A stretch of 38,608 nucleotides of DNA from an uncultured Granulosicoccaceae bacterium (GCA_937958675.1 CALGND010000144.1:1-38608), one strand, 5' to 3'. Numbered from the stretch's first letter, positions 25,431 through 34,985 are shown. The notes: generated by a model not told the origin, from the sequence alone. Made by a program: numbers and translations.

Positions 25431-26157
25431 TTTGTTGAAGCGCCTGTAGCTGCCCTTTATCGCCAGGCGGGTTGGCCACCAACACACTGTTAGTAAAACC
25501 TAGTTTTTTAGCCAGTAGTACACTGCGCTCGCTATTAACGACCAAGGGTAGTGATAACAGTTGAGGTTTTAATTTTATTGGGACCAAACTTAGTAGATTA
25601 TTCAGTACTTCGTTACTGGTAGCGCAAACAACAGTGGGCGGGTTTGACGCTAGCAAAACATCAACATCATCGCTGTGATGGTGCGGCAAAATTCGTTTGT
25701 ATACTTCTATCGTTGTGCATTTGATCCCAAGCTCGGTGCAAGTCTCTTGAATGATGTTGCGGCCTCCATCACCCTTAACCACAACTAACTTTTTAATGTT
25801 GCTTTGTTTAAGTTGCTCGATAAACCCCTCGCTAGTGAAAGGCGGCACGGCTTGTTGTATCCGTTGTTGCCCCAGTTTGGCCAACCATGCGGTCGATACA
25901 TTGCCAATGCCCGTTGCCGTTGTTGGCCAGGGCAGAGGGCGCATTTGATGAGCGTAATCGATGGCATTAACACTGGTAAGCAGGATTAAATCAGCCGAAT
26001 CAATGGCGTCGAAATCGGGTGTGTTGTCGGTAGCGCTTATCTCGATACAGGGCAGGTGGCTTGTGTTGTATCCCAGTTGCTGGCAGGCATCGATAAAGTC
26101 CTGTGCTTGATGGCTGGCTCGAGTGATTAAAACGCAGGGTTTGGTGGAGATGTTCAA
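25405..26157 (-). CDS. hemD: Uroporphyrinogen-III synthase
   Basis: HemD closes hydroxymethylbilane into uroporphyrinogen III, with inversion of ring D, in the heme and siroheme pathway. The 250-residue product is poorly conserved, as usual for the family. It begins with VLITRASHQAQDFIDACQQL, and shows ILLTSVNAIDYA and, later, VVCATSNEVLNNLLSLVP, all typical positions. The start is TTG at 26157, overlapping the hemC stop as TTGA, so translation is coupled. Its 3' end overlaps the lactonase-like gene by 26 bases. Position directly after hemC makes the call firm despite low similarity. Confidence 0.93.
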   Translation of the reverse strand: MNISTKPCVLITRASHQAQDFIDACQQLGYNTSHLPCIEISATDNTPDFDAIDSADLILLTSVNAIDYAHQMRPLPWPTTATGIGNVSTAWLAKLGQQRIQQAVPPFTSEGFIEQLKQSNIKKLVVVKGDGGRNIIQETCTELGIKCTTIEVYKRILPHHHSDDVDVLLASNPPTVVCATSNEVLNNLLSLVPIKLKPQLLSLPLVVNSERSVLLAKKLGFTNSVLVANPPGDKGQLQALQQINIALEQR

Positions 26158-27107
26158 TTGTTGATGGTGGCGTCAGCGTGAAACAGCTCCGCTTCTTCCA
26201 ACAGTTGTTTCGCGCCTTGCTTAATTAATTCCTTGGCAGCCTTTGTGCCGATGCCACTTGCATCACTTGCACTACCCGATTGAGCTGTCTCGAGTAGTGT
26301 CTTGCCATCTAGGCCAATCACTCGGGCAACTATCGAAAGATCGTCACCATCGAGTTGTGACAATGCTGCTATTGGCGCTGAGCACCCACCCTCGAGCGCA
26401 GCGGTTACTGCACGCTCTGCGTCTAGACACGTTGCTGATGGTTGATGGTGTAGCGGTTCGAGAATGTCTACTAAACGCCTATCAGCAGATCGAAGCTGAA
26501 TACCGATAATGCCCTGTCCTGCCGCGGGCAGGCACAGCTGGGTGTCGATACGTTGGGTGATTCGCGATTCCAGGCCCAAGCGCATAAGTCCGGCACAAGC
26601 CAACAGGGTCGCATCAAAATCGCCACTGTCGAGTTTGGCTAGGCGCGTGCCCACATTGCCACGCATATCTCTAATACGTAAGTTTGGCTTCAGTGCTCGC
26701 AATTGTGCCTGGCGGCGCGGGCTGCAGGTGCCAACGATGGCATTGTCTGGCAAGCTATCGATACTGCTGTAACGGCTTGAGATTAAAGCATCTTGTGGGT
26801 CTTCGCGTTCTAGCACTGTGCTGATGCTTAAGCCATCAGGCATGTCGTGAGTGACGTCCTTCATTGAATGCACCGCCATATCGGCGCGGTCATCTAGTAA
26901 GGCGCGTTCTAGTTCCTTAATAAACAAGCCTTTGCCCCCGACCTTGGCCAGTGCCACATGCTGAATTTGATCACCTTTGGTGGTCATCGGTACTAACTCG
27001 ACGACCAAATTTGGGTTGCTGGCCATGAGTCGCTGGCGCACTGTGTTGGCTTGCCAAAGTGCTAAGGGGCTTTCACGGGTGGCAATGCGTACGATGTTCT
27101 CGGACAT
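26154..27107 (-). CDS. hemC: Porphobilinogen deaminase (hydroxymethylbilane synthase)
   Basis: HemC joins four porphobilinogen units into hydroxymethylbilane. The 317-residue product begins MSENIVRIATRESPLALWQA and has the conserved TKGD near the start and KDVTHDMPDG. Cys242 in EGGCSAPIAA carries the dipyrromethane cofactor, at the same number as in E. coli. I chose ATG 27107 over an upstream TTG at 27128 because it matches family N-termini, although no Shine-Dalgarno sequence is visible. The gene is divergent from argH across a 68-bp gap, an arrangement also known in Pseudomonas. The stop overlaps the hemD start. Confidence 0.97.
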   Translation of the reverse strand: MSENIVRIATRESPLALWQANTVRQRLMASNPNLVVELVPMTTKGDQIQHVALAKVGGKGLFIKELERALLDDRADMAVHSMKDVTHDMPDGLSISTVLEREDPQDALISSRYSSIDSLPDNAIVGTCSPRRQAQLRALKPNLRIRDMRGNVGTRLAKLDSGDFDATLLACAGLMRLGLESRITQRIDTQLCLPAAGQGIIGIQLRSADRRLVDILEPLHHQPSATCLDAERAVTAALEGGCSAPIAALSQLDGDDLSIVARVIGLDGKTLLETAQSGSASDASGIGTKAAKELIKQGAKQLLEEAELFHADATINN

Positions 27108-27175
27108 GGGCAGACGTCGTGGTATCAAAGCTTGTAGTATACGTCGATAACGTCAAAAACTAAGCCTTAGAGATC

Positions 27176-28606
27176 ATGAGCGGCCCAAAAAATACAACAA
27201 CTCCATCAACCACTGCCAAGCTGTGGGGTGGACGTTTTGCCGAGAACACCGATGCATTTGTGGAGGCCTTTACGGCCTCAGTCAGCTTTGATCAACGTCT
27301 ATATCGCCAAGATATCGCGGGTTCTCGTGCGCACGCCACGATGCTCCAACGCGTTGGCGTATTATCAAATGAGGATGAAGTGGCTATCCACGCAGGCCTT
27401 ACCAGTATCGAGCAATCGATCGAAGCCGGCGAATTCGAATGGTCTGAATCGCTAGAAGATGTTCACATGAATATCGAGGCAGCATTAACCGAACGCATTG
27501 GCGATGCCGGTAAACGATTACATACTGGGCGCTCTCGTAACGATCAAGTTGCCACCGATGTGCGCCTATATATGCGCGATGCTTGTGATGCTTGTGCCAC
27601 AGAATGCCGTCGATTGTTAACGGGTTTATTGGAGCTTGCATCACAGCATACCGATACCATCATGCCAGGTTTTACGCATCTGCAAACGGCTCAGCCACTA
27701 ACATTTGGTCATCATGTGATGGCTTGGTTCGAAATGTTGCTACGCGATCTGGACCGCTTAGCGGATACACGTAAGCGGCTTAATTCTATGCCGCTTGGTG
27801 CGGCTGCATTGGCGGGAACCTCATACCCGATTGATCGCAGCATCACCATGGAATTATTGGGTTTTGATGTTGTGAGTGAAAACTCGCTTGATGCGGTAAG
27901 CGATAGAGATTTCGCTATCGAGTTTTGTTCTAACACTGCCTTATGCTTAATGCACTTATCACGTATTTCAGAAGAGTTGGTGCTGTGGACATCATCGCAG
28001 TTTAATTTTATTTTGTTGCCTGATCGTTTTTGCACTGGCAGCTCCATCATGCCGCAAAAGAAAAACCCGGATGTGCCAGAGCTGGTGCGTGGTAAAACCG
28101 GCCGTGCAAATGGCAACTTGATTGCGCTGTTAACGCTAATGAAAGGGCAACCTCTTGCCTATAACAAAGATAACCAAGAAGACAAAGAGCCGTTGTTTGA
28201 TTCGGTTGATACATTGCATAATTGCTTGCGCGCATTTGCCGATATGCTTCCAGCGATTGAGCCAAACAAAGCGTCTATGTACGAAGCGGCTAGCCGTGGC
28301 TTTTCGACAGCCACGGATCTTGCCGATTATTTAGTCCGCAAAGGAGTCGCGTTTCGTGATGCACACGAGGTCGTTGGTCTGGCTGTGCGTTATGGCGTCG
28401 AAAATGATTGCGACTTATCACAGATGTCTCTGGATCGATTGCAAACGTTTAGTAAAGACATCGATCAAGACGTTTTTGATGTGCTAACCCTTGAAGGATC
28501 AGTTGCTAGTCGTAACCATATCGGTGGTACTGCGCCTGCACAGGTTGCGCAAGCCATTGCCCGAGGCAAACAACGTCTAAAGGCTACATACCCAGCAAGT
28601 GCTTAA
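27176..28606 (+). CDS. argH: Argininosuccinate lyase
   Basis: ArgH splits argininosuccinate into arginine and fumarate, the last step of arginine synthesis. The 476-residue product has the family's KLWGGRF start, [16 protein letters not shown], and the superfamily signature [12 protein letters not shown]. The last lies around Ser289-Ser290, where the mobile catalytic serine loop is. The ATG at 27176 has only a weak AGAG upstream. An N-terminal extension of about 13 residues before KLWGGRF is normal in this group. It is divergent from hemC, and its last 23 bases overlap the 3' end of the carboxylesterase gene on the other strand. Confidence 0.97.
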   Translation: MSGPKNTTTPSTTAKLWGGRFAENTDAFVEAFTASVSFDQRLYRQDIAGSRAHATMLQRVGVLSNEDEVAIHAGLTSIEQSIEAGEFEWSESLEDVHMNIEAALTERIGDAGKRLHTGRSRNDQVATDVRLYMRDACDACATECRRLLTGLLELASQHTDTIMPGFTHLQTAQPLTFGHHVMAWFEMLLRDLDRLADTRKRLNSMPLGAAALAGTSYPIDRSITMELLGFDVVSENSLDAVSDRDFAIEFCSNTALCLMHLSRISEELVLWTSSQFNFILLPDRFCTGSSIMPQKKNPDVPELVRGKTGRANGNLIALLTLMKGQPLAYNKDNQEDKEPLFDSVDTLHNCLRAFADMLPAIEPNKASMYEAASRGFSTATDLADYLVRKGVAFRDAHEVVGLAVRYGVENDCDLSQMSLDRLQTFSKDIDQDVFDVLTLEGSVASRNHIGGTAPAQVAQAIARGKQRLKATYPASA

Positions 28607-29255
28607 GCCAGTTTGAAATATCACTGACTTCCTCAAGGTTTACGCTGTGCGCCATTGGGTAAGTTGCCCATTCTGGGTTAAATCCGGCCGCCTTTAGTTT
28701 TGCCACTGATTGCTCGGCGTACTCAATATTGATGACATCGTCCTGCATTCCGTGTGCAATAAACAGCGGCAGCGATTTACGCTGATCGTTTACGCTTGCG
28801 AGTTTGTCGCTGCTCATCGGTAGATAAGTCGACAAAGCCATTACGCCACCCAATTGATGCTCACTTTCCAAGGCAGCATTGTAGGCAATAGCCCCACCTT
28901 GAGAAAATCCTGCAAGGATTATTTGATGGGCCGGTATACCGCGCTCGATTTCATGCTCAATTAGCGCGTTTATTTGCTGCACTGAGCCATCGATGCCTTC
29001 GTCGTCGTGTTCGCGCTCGGTAAACACCAAGGAGTCGATATCGTACCAGCCACGCATCGATGCTCCGCCATTTATTGTAATGGGGCGCACAGGCGCATGG
29101 GGGAAGATAAAACGCACTCCGGGTCGTTTCGGGAGTGCAAGCTCCGGAACGATTGGCTCAAAATCGTGGCCACTGGCACCCAGGCCATGCAGCCAAATAA
29201 CGGAAAACTCTACGTTTTGGTCAGTTTCAAGCTCTATTGTGTCAAGTAATTTCAT
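28584..29255 (-). CDS. Alpha/beta-hydrolase carboxylesterase (Abhydrolase_2)
   Basis: The 223-residue product matches the small bacterial carboxylesterases related to acyl-protein thioesterase. It has an oxyanion-side motif [32 protein letters not shown], and the nucleophile Ser118 in GFSQGG. Asp172 in HGMQDD and His203 in PMAHSV complete the triad. No signal peptide is present. The enzyme would hydrolyse short-chain esters or thioesters; the real substrate is unknown. It is convergent with argH (23-bp overlap) and divergent from the lptM gene across 63 bases. Confidence 0.92.
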   Translation of the reverse strand: MKLLDTIELETDQNVEFSVIWLHGLGASGHDFEPIVPELALPKRPGVRFIFPHAPVRPITINGGASMRGWYDIDSLVFTEREHDDEGIDGSVQQINALIEHEIERGIPAHQIILAGFSQGGAIAYNAALESEHQLGGVMALSTYLPMSSDKLASVNDQRKSLPLFIAHGMQDDVINIEYAEQSVAKLKAAGFNPEWATYPMAHSVNLEEVSDISNWLKHLLGM

Positions 29256-29318
29256 GGAACCAGCTGCGACGGGTGCGCGCCGAGTATACTCTTAGCCCAA
29301 CTAAAAAAGGGTGTTGCC

Positions 29319-29555
29319 ATGAACCGCATCACTGTCAGTATTGTATTGGCCGTAAGTTCTGTGTTGCTTGCCTGTGGCAACAAAGGAGAGCTGTTTTTAG
29401 AAACAGATACGGCTATCACTGAAGAAATCAAACAATTAGATGACTCTCTCGATGAGATAGAAGCAGACTCTGACACTAAATCTGGAACAGATTCGGTAAC
29501 GGAAGAAGCCAAAAAGGCTAAGAAAAAAGCTGATGGCACCCTACCCGACGAATAA
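29319..29555 (+). CDS. lptM: Small lipoprotein LptM (YifL/LppL-like)
   Basis: The 78-residue product has a lipoprotein signal peptide ending in the lipobox LLAC near residue 19, followed by GNKGELFLETD. The ACGxKGxLxL pattern is that of LptM, a small outer-membrane lipoprotein that helps the LPS translocon LptD mature. The rest is acidic then basic and probably disordered; it is longer than the E. coli form. It stands just before lysA, dapF, a DUF484 gene and xerC, the same order as lppL in Pseudomonas. AAGGGTG precedes the ATG. The gap to lysA is 17 bases, so they share a transcript. Confidence 0.85.
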   Translation: MNRITVSIVLAVSSVLLACGNKGELFLETDTAITEEIKQLDDSLDEIEADSDTKSGTDSVTEEAKKAKKKADGTLPDE

Positions 29556-29572
29556 CTCGCATAGATAGACAC

Positions 29573-30820
29573 ATGGATTACTTCACCCGAAAAAATAACG
29601 AACTCCACGCGCATGATGTGCCGTGCACGCAATTAGTTAAAGAGTTTGGTACCCCGCTATTTGTTTACAGCCGCGCGGCGATCGAATCCGCTTGGCGCGA
29701 GTTTGCTGATGCCTTGCAATCTCGACCCCATTTGATCTGTTATGCCGTCAAAGCGAATTCCAACCTCGCTGTGCTTAATGTATTGGCGCGGCTTGGCTCC
29801 GGCTTTGACATTGTGTCCGAAGGTGAGCTTCGTCGTGTGCTTGCCGCCGGTGGCGAACCTGGCAAAATTGTGTTTTCAGGCGTTGGTAAAACACGCGATG
29901 AAATCGCATCGGCGCTAGAGGTTGGTATTCGTTGCTTTAACGTCGAATCAACCAGCGAACTTGAGCGCCTGGCAGAAGTTGCTCAAGCCCATGGTGTCGT
30001 AGCACCAGTGAGTTTGCGGATAAACCCCGATGTTGATGCGCAAACCCACCCCTATATCTCAACAGGTTTAAAAGAAAACAAGTTTGGTATTTCGATGCCA
30101 GTGGCAATGCAGGCGTATAAACGCGCTGCAGAAAGCCCATCGCTAGATCTGCATGGTATTGATTGTCACATTGGTTCTCAGCTCACCTCAATCGACCCTT
30201 ATCGGGATGCTATTGCGCGGCTGCTGCAAATGGTTGATGAGCTTGCCGCCGACGGCATTAAGTTAAAGCATTTGGACATTGGTGGTGGACAGGGCATTCG
30301 CTACGCCGATGAGCGTCCGCTGAATATCAAGGAGTGGGCAGATTGTGTGATTGCTGCGATTGGCGATCGGGAGCTTGAAATATTTGTAGAGCCGGGTCGG
30401 TATATCGCTGGGCAGGCGGGTGTGTTGTTAACCCGAGTCGAATATCTTAAAGAGAACGAGGGCAAACATTTTGCCGTGGTGGATGCGGCAATGAATGATC
30501 TGATACGCCCGGCGTTGTACAGCGCTTGGCAGGATATAACGGAGGTAAAACCTGCAGATGTTGCACCTCAGTCGTACGATATTGTTGGCCCTGTGTGTGA
30601 GTCCGCTGATTTCCTAGGTAAGGAGCGGACATTGTCTATCCAACAGGATGACCTACTCGCGGTGATGTCCTCTGGTGCCTATGGTTTTGTGATGAGCTCT
30701 AACTACAACACTCGTCCGCGTGCAGCTGAGGTGATGGTAGATGGCGCAGATGTGTTGCTAGCGCGCGAACGTGAAACGGTGGCATCATTGTTTGCTAACG
30801 AACATATTCCCGAAGGATAA
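29573..30820 (+). CDS. lysA: Diaminopimelate decarboxylase
   Basis: LysA converts meso-diaminopimelate to lysine with pyridoxal phosphate. The 415-residue product has the PLP lysine Lys60 in YAVKANSN, the family segments GFDIVSEGEL and HIGSQL, GGGQGIRY in the cofactor phosphate loop, and GPVCESADFLG with the conserved active-site Cys. FVEPGRYIAGQAG lies near the other domain. The start at 29573 gives MDYFTRKNNELHAHDVP, a typical N-terminus. The gene follows lptM by 17 bases and precedes dapF by 7. DapF makes the meso-diaminopimelate that LysA uses, so adjacent steps are linked in one operon. Confidence 0.97.
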   Translation: MDYFTRKNNELHAHDVPCTQLVKEFGTPLFVYSRAAIESAWREFADALQSRPHLICYAVKANSNLAVLNVLARLGSGFDIVSEGELRRVLAAGGEPGKIVFSGVGKTRDEIASALEVGIRCFNVESTSELERLAEVAQAHGVVAPVSLRINPDVDAQTHPYISTGLKENKFGISMPVAMQAYKRAAESPSLDLHGIDCHIGSQLTSIDPYRDAIARLLQMVDELAADGIKLKHLDIGGGQGIRYADERPLNIKEWADCVIAAIGDRELEIFVEPGRYIAGQAGVLLTRVEYLKENEGKHFAVVDAAMNDLIRPALYSAWQDITEVKPADVAPQSYDIVGPVCESADFLGKERTLSIQQDDLLAVMSSGAYGFVMSSNYNTRPRAAEVMVDGADVLLARERETVASLFANEHIPEG

Positions 30821-30827
30821 CGGCCTG

Positions 30828-31661
30828 ATGACTAGCGTCAAATTCACCAAAATGAATGGCCTTGGCAATGACTTCATGGTGGTCAACAACCTGGATGGCC
30901 AGTTTCGCGTTGATGCAAGCCAAATCACAGCGTGGTCAGATCGTCGCACTGGCATCGGTTTTGACCAACTGTTGGTGGTAGAGCAGCCCAGTGATGCAGA
31001 AGCTGAATTCGATTACCGTATTTATAATGCAGATGGCTCTGAGGTGGAGCATTGTGGCAATGGTGCTCGGTGTTTTGCTCGCTATGTCACCGATAACAAG
31101 TTAACCACTAGCACTGCTATTAAGGTTAAAACATGCGCGGGCCTGTTAGTGCTGCGTAACAATGCCGATGGCACGGTCACAGTGGATATGGGCGTGCCTA
31201 CCTTTGTGCCTTCGCAAGTGCCGTTTATCGCCGATGCAGAGCAGCCGTTGTACTTAATAGAAGTAAATGATGAGAGCATTGAAGCGGGCGTTGTGGCGAT
31301 TGGTAATCCACATATCGTATTGCAAGTAGCGGATACATCGAGTGCTCCAGTAGAACAACTTGGGCCGTTACTGGAGTCTCATGTTCAGTTTCCAAATCGA
31401 GTCAATGTTGGTTTTATGCAAATCATTAACCGACAACACATTAATTTACGTGTGTTTGAAAGGGGTGTTGGAGAGACTCGCGCATGTGGCAGCGGTGCTT
31501 GTGCTGCGGTAGCTGTAGGGCAAAACCAGGGTTTGCTTGACAAAACAGTCACTGTGACCTTACTCGGTGGCGACTTAAATATTTGTTGGCAAAATACAAC
31601 ATCTTCGATTGAAATGACTGGCGCATGTTCTACAGTCTTTGAGGGCCACACGAAAATGTAG
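30828..31661 (+). CDS. dapF: Diaminopimelate epimerase
   Basis: DapF turns LL- into meso-diaminopimelate for peptidoglycan and lysine. The 277-residue product starts MTSVKFTKMNGLGNDFMVV. The two catalytic cysteines are Cys76 in HCGNGARC and Cys220 in ACGSGACA, close to Cys73 and Cys217 of E. coli. I chose ATG 30828, seven bases after the lysA stop, because it aligns with family N-termini. An earlier in-frame ATG at 30771 lies inside lysA and adds unrelated residues. The DUF484 gene follows after five bases. Confidence 0.97.
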   Translation: MTSVKFTKMNGLGNDFMVVNNLDGQFRVDASQITAWSDRRTGIGFDQLLVVEQPSDAEAEFDYRIYNADGSEVEHCGNGARCFARYVTDNKLTTSTAIKVKTCAGLLVLRNNADGTVTVDMGVPTFVPSQVPFIADAEQPLYLIEVNDESIEAGVVAIGNPHIVLQVADTSSAPVEQLGPLLESHVQFPNRVNVGFMQIINRQHINLRVFERGVGETRACGSGACAAVAVGQNQGLLDKTVTVTLLGGDLNICWQNTTSSIEMTGACSTVFEGHTKM

Positions 31662-31666
31662 TTAAC

Positions 31667-32374
31667 ATGCAAACTGAACCGCAAGCCGAACCGCAACAGA
31701 TTAGCGCAGGGATTAAAGCATCTGCCGTCAGGCAATTTTTAACTGTCAATCCTGAATTCTTCAACCAACACGAAGATCTGTTGCAACGCCTAAGAATTCC
31801 GCACCATACAGGTACCGCGGTATCACTTGTTGAGAAACAAGTTAGCGTGCTGCGCAATAAGTGTGCCACGCTCGAACATAGCCTTCGTGACCTTATAGAA
31901 GTTGCTCGAGACAACGAACAACTGCATCAACGTCTTCACCGTTTAATCCAAGACATTATCTCGAGCCGAACCTTGGATGATGTTTTTGCCTTAACGCGCG
32001 ACAACTTGCAATCCAACTTCAATGCAGAAGACGTTCACTTTGTATTGATCACCGGTGAAGGTACCGCCGCTATCGAGCTGCCTGATCATCGGGAAATACC
32101 CAAGTGTGATCCTGGTCTAGAACTTTTTGCTGAGATCATCAAAAAGCGCGAAACGCACTGTGGCGAACTCAGTGAGCAACAACAAAGTGTGTTGTTTGGC
32201 GATGCCGATCCAGAGGTAGGTTCGGCTGCCATTATTCCGCTGTATCACGACGGCCAAATCGGCATGGTTGTGCTAACTAGCCGGGACGATACTCGCTTTA
32301 CGCCAGGTAAAGGCGTGATGTTTTTGAATCAACTGGGCGAAGTGTTAAGTCGCCGCGTTCATTCTCTGCTGTAG
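31667..32374 (+). CDS. DUF484 family protein (GAF-like)
   Basis: The 235-residue product has the DUF484 opening: VRQFLTVNPEFFNQHEDLLQ, then LRIPHHTGTAVSLVEKQV and a helical linker (about 55-95). A GAF-like domain from about residue 100 to 230 follows, with IPLYHDGQIGMVVLTSRD. DUF484 genes regularly stand between dapF and xerC in gammaproteobacteria, as here. The function is unknown. No membrane segment is visible. The ATG at 31667 lies five bases after dapF, and the stop is 11 bases before xerC, so all five genes from lptM to xerC are likely one operon. Confidence 0.93.
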   Translation: MQTEPQAEPQQISAGIKASAVRQFLTVNPEFFNQHEDLLQRLRIPHHTGTAVSLVEKQVSVLRNKCATLEHSLRDLIEVARDNEQLHQRLHRLIQDIISSRTLDDVFALTRDNLQSNFNAEDVHFVLITGEGTAAIELPDHREIPKCDPGLELFAEIIKKRETHCGELSEQQQSVLFGDADPEVGSAAIIPLYHDGQIGMVVLTSRDDTRFTPGKGVMFLNQLGEVLSRRVHSLL

Positions 32375-32385
32375 AGGGTAAACCA

Positions 32386-33300
32386 ATGGCTGATTTCGAG
32401 ATTGCAATTGACGACTACCTTGAAGAGCTGCGTGTTGCGCGTAGATGTTCGCCGCACACCATTAGTAATTATGCTCGTGATCTAAAGGCTGTGGCCCGTT
32501 CAGCCACTGCTCGCAAACTCGCTGATTGGCAGCGTGTTACCAGTAGTGATGTACGCGCCATTGTAGCCGAGCAGCATCGCGATGGCATTGCCGGCCGTAG
32601 TTTAGCCCGTCGTTTATCAGCCGTTAGAGGATTGTATAATTTCCTCATTAAGCTTGGTCGCGCTGAAACTAATCCCGCTGCTGATATTCTTGCACCAAAA
32701 GATAAAAAGGCATTGCCTGCCACGCTTGATCCTGATGAGGTGAGTCGCTTGCTTAATCAGAACCTGAGCGATCCTATGATCTGCCGCGACTTGGCTATGT
32801 TTGAGCTGATGTATTCCAGCGGTCTGCGATTGGCAGAATTAGTCGGCATTGATCTTGTGAATCTTGACCTAAGCGTTGGGCAGGTTAGGGTGACGGGTAA
32901 GGGTGGCAAAACGCGTGAGTTGCCCGTTGGGCAGCCCGCTGTAGATGCGATTAATAAGTGGCTAAGTTACCGACGCATGATGCCAGGTGCTGATGATAAG
33001 GCCGTATTTTTAAGTTCACGTGGTAAACGGATTGCGCCGCGCACGGTGCAAATGCGCTTAAAGAAATTGGCTGAGTCTCAAGGCTTAAGCCGCGATTGTT
33101 ATCCGCATATGTTGCGCCACTCGTTTGCTAGCCACATGTTGGAAAGCAGTGGTGATTTGCGAGCTGTGCAAGAGTTGCTTGGCCATGCAGATATCAGTAC
33201 AACTCAAATCTACACCCATCTGGACTTCCAGCATCTTGCTAAGGTTTACGATGAATCCCATCCGCGTGCCAAGCGCAGTAAGGTTGCGGAAGACACCTGA
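32386..33300 (+). CDS. xerC: Tyrosine recombinase XerC
   Basis: XerC works with XerD at the dif site to resolve chromosome dimers. The 304-residue product has an N-terminal SAM-like domain (about 1-90) and a C-terminal catalytic domain. Arg148 lies in SSGLRLAELVGID, a Lys in TGKGGKTRELPV, the HxxR in PHMLRHSF, a His in LLGHADISTT, and the nucleophile Tyr276 in TQIYTHLD. All catalytic residues are present. XerD is similar, but the position after dapF and DUF484 is that of xerC in many gammaproteobacteria. The gene ends the lptM operon; a repeat element and a convergent gene follow. Confidence 0.95.
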   Translation: MADFEIAIDDYLEELRVARRCSPHTISNYARDLKAVARSATARKLADWQRVTSSDVRAIVAEQHRDGIAGRSLARRLSAVRGLYNFLIKLGRAETNPAADILAPKDKKALPATLDPDEVSRLLNQNLSDPMICRDLAMFELMYSSGLRLAELVGIDLVNLDLSVGQVRVTGKGGKTRELPVGQPAVDAINKWLSYRRMMPGADDKAVFLSSRGKRIAPRTVQMRLKKLAESQGLSRDCYPHMLRHSFASHMLESSGDLRAVQELLGHADISTTQIYTHLDFQHLAKVYDESHPRAKRSKVAEDT

Positions 33301-33310
33301 TTTAAGGTTA

Positions 33311-33391
33311 CGTTATCCCCGCGCAGGCGGGGATCCCTGCTACACGTGGAATAGATCCCGCAACACCAGGCAGATACTTCGCGGGAACGAC
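33311..33391. repeat. Paired-hairpin intergenic repeat, about 81 bp
   Basis: The left arm (33311-33335) starts CGTTATCCCCGCGCAGGC and forms a tight hairpin (ATCCCCGC...GCGGGGAT). The right arm ends TTCGCGGGAACGAC (33378-33391) in inverted orientation. Total length and layout match the element at 5525-5607. It fills the gap between convergent xerC and the PilZ-like gene and could end transcripts from both sides. Confidence 0.7.
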
Positions 33392-33394
33392 AAC

Positions 33395-34900
33395 TTAAAC
33401 CTGCGCCAACGAAAAATGACTAAACAAGCCATTATTTTGTAGGCTTTGCACCAATTTTAGCTTTCGCGACTGCTCATTTTGGGTGGCAGTAATAGTATCG
33501 CCGCTTTGATACAAATAAGCGGGTAACAAGATAGTTTGCACGAGCTTATCTTTTACTTTGCAGGCGACTATCATTCCTTCGTCAGCGATACTGACGTTGT
33601 CACTAACGATATGGTTGGCGCGGGTTACGGCTACGGGTAGTATGCCCTTTGCTAGAAATTCTACACCTAGTTGTATTTCCACTTCTCTATCTTGTTGCAC
33701 CCAGCGCACTATGCCTACTCGGGCGGTTGCGGCCGTGGGCTCGCTTTGCTCATTGATACACACTAGCTCTCCCACTTGAGCTAAGCCTGGGCTACATTTT
33801 GCGTGTTTTAGCAAACTACCTTGAGCACTTTGATTGCCCTTTACCCAAGTATCGCCACCAGATTGCTGTAGCGCAAGCGATGCGGCAGGTAATTGCTCGG
33901 TGCTAATAAAATTAAGATGAGCGCATATGGCTTTGTGCCCTAACGTGGCATCGCACTCACGATTTACTATGCGCCTTGCCGAACGGCGTGATCGGCTCTC
34001 TGCTAGTGAGATACGTAATCTTAGAAGCGTTTGTTTTTCAAGTGTGTCAGCGCCAGGTAAGCTAGATCGATTGGATCGGCCTTTAGTAATTTCTAAATCG
34101 ATTTGTTCTAGCAAGGTCGCAATATTGAACCAGCGCGTGTGGCTGTCGTCAGTTTTAAGCAGATAAGACGCCAGCGTCGGTTTTGCACCCAGGTGCAAAT
34201 GCAAGGCGCGATCGGTGTTATTTGCGGTTGCCGGTTTGTCTGTGAGCAGAGGTGTGGCAAGTAATGCCTTGTCGCGTAGAAATCGCATTACTAGCGGTAT
34301 TTGACGCGCTCGAATTTGTTGTAACTCGGCGGTGGCTAACCATTGGATATAAAAGTAGTGATGTACTGTTGCCGGTTGTTCTTTATTGCTGCGTATTTCT
34401 AGTAAGTCGTGATGCTCGGCAAGCTGATAAAGTTGATTGGCATCTCGCAACAGTTTAGCCGGTAAGGCTTGGTAGCCTGCTACCCGCGCATCGGCTTGTC
34501 GGCTAAGCGCCATCATAGCTCGGCGTAGGTCATCAGCAAGTGGCGTTTCGCTATCGGCTAGTAGTAACTTAAATGCAAAGGCCTCTTCTCGAAGCAGGCC
34601 ATCAAGTAACTTTGCGGAGCGACGGAATTCGCGAGTGAGTGGCATCGGTTGAGCCCGGCATAAATCGGCAAGGCTGTTGTGTAGCTCACGCAATACTGGG
34701 ATAAAACACGATATCACCATGCGGCGGCGATCAATATCGTTGTGTAGTCGATTGCTGTGCTTTAGGCCACGATAAACTTCCCAGGCATGGCTATTGTTAT
34801 CAACTGCCTGAAGCCCGGCCAGCCAGCGACTGACTTCGTCTGGATCGACCGGGAAGCTCTGGGTGTCGGCAACGTTACGTTGTGGAACCGTTAACTGCAT
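33395..34900 (-). CDS. Large protein with C-terminal PilZ-like domain
   Basis: The 501-residue product has about 300 N-terminal residues that look mostly helical, with no signal peptide or membrane segment. The C-terminal part shows both signatures of a PilZ c-di-GMP site: RxxxR in SRRSARR (residues 305-310) and NxSxxG in NQSAQG (356-361). VGELVCI and VGIVRWV follow, with LGVEFLAKGILPVAV a little later, strands I associate with this domain. Spacing between the two signatures is about 50 residues, longer than in simple PilZ domains. I infer a cytoplasmic c-di-GMP-responsive protein of unknown output. The ATG has no clear ribosome binding site. It is convergent with xerC and divergent from hslV. 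Confidence 0.6.
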   Translation of the reverse strand: MQLTVPQRNVADTQSFPVDPDEVSRWLAGLQAVDNNSHAWEVYRGLKHSNRLHNDIDRRRMVISCFIPVLRELHNSLADLCRAQPMPLTREFRRSAKLLDGLLREEAFAFKLLLADSETPLADDLRRAMMALSRQADARVAGYQALPAKLLRDANQLYQLAEHHDLLEIRSNKEQPATVHHYFYIQWLATAELQQIRARQIPLVMRFLRDKALLATPLLTDKPATANNTDRALHLHLGAKPTLASYLLKTDDSHTRWFNIATLLEQIDLEITKGRSNRSSLPGADTLEKQTLLRLRISLAESRSRRSARRIVNRECDATLGHKAICAHLNFISTEQLPAASLALQQSGGDTWVKGNQSAQGSLLKHAKCSPGLAQVGELVCINEQSEPTAATARVGIVRWVQQDREVEIQLGVEFLAKGILPVAVTRANHIVSDNVSIADEGMIVACKVKDKLVQTILLPAYLYQSGDTITATQNEQSRKLKLVQSLQNNGLFSHFSLAQV

Positions 34901-34985
34901 TTGACGAGGCTATCACATGGTTGGCGGTACCGGGTCGGTTGAACCGAGTACAATATGGCTTGGTAACACTTTGCGGAGTTTAGTA

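Noticed and set aside
34917..34985. Extended hslV start at ATG 34917
   Set aside because: It adds 23 residues that do not fit the family and lacks a ribosome binding site, while GTG 34986 has GGAG at seven bases and gives the normal length.
34917..34985. Heat-shock (sigma-32) promoter before hslV
   Set aside because: GGTTGAAC resembles part of a -35 box, but no CCCCAT-like -10 element follows at the right spacing.
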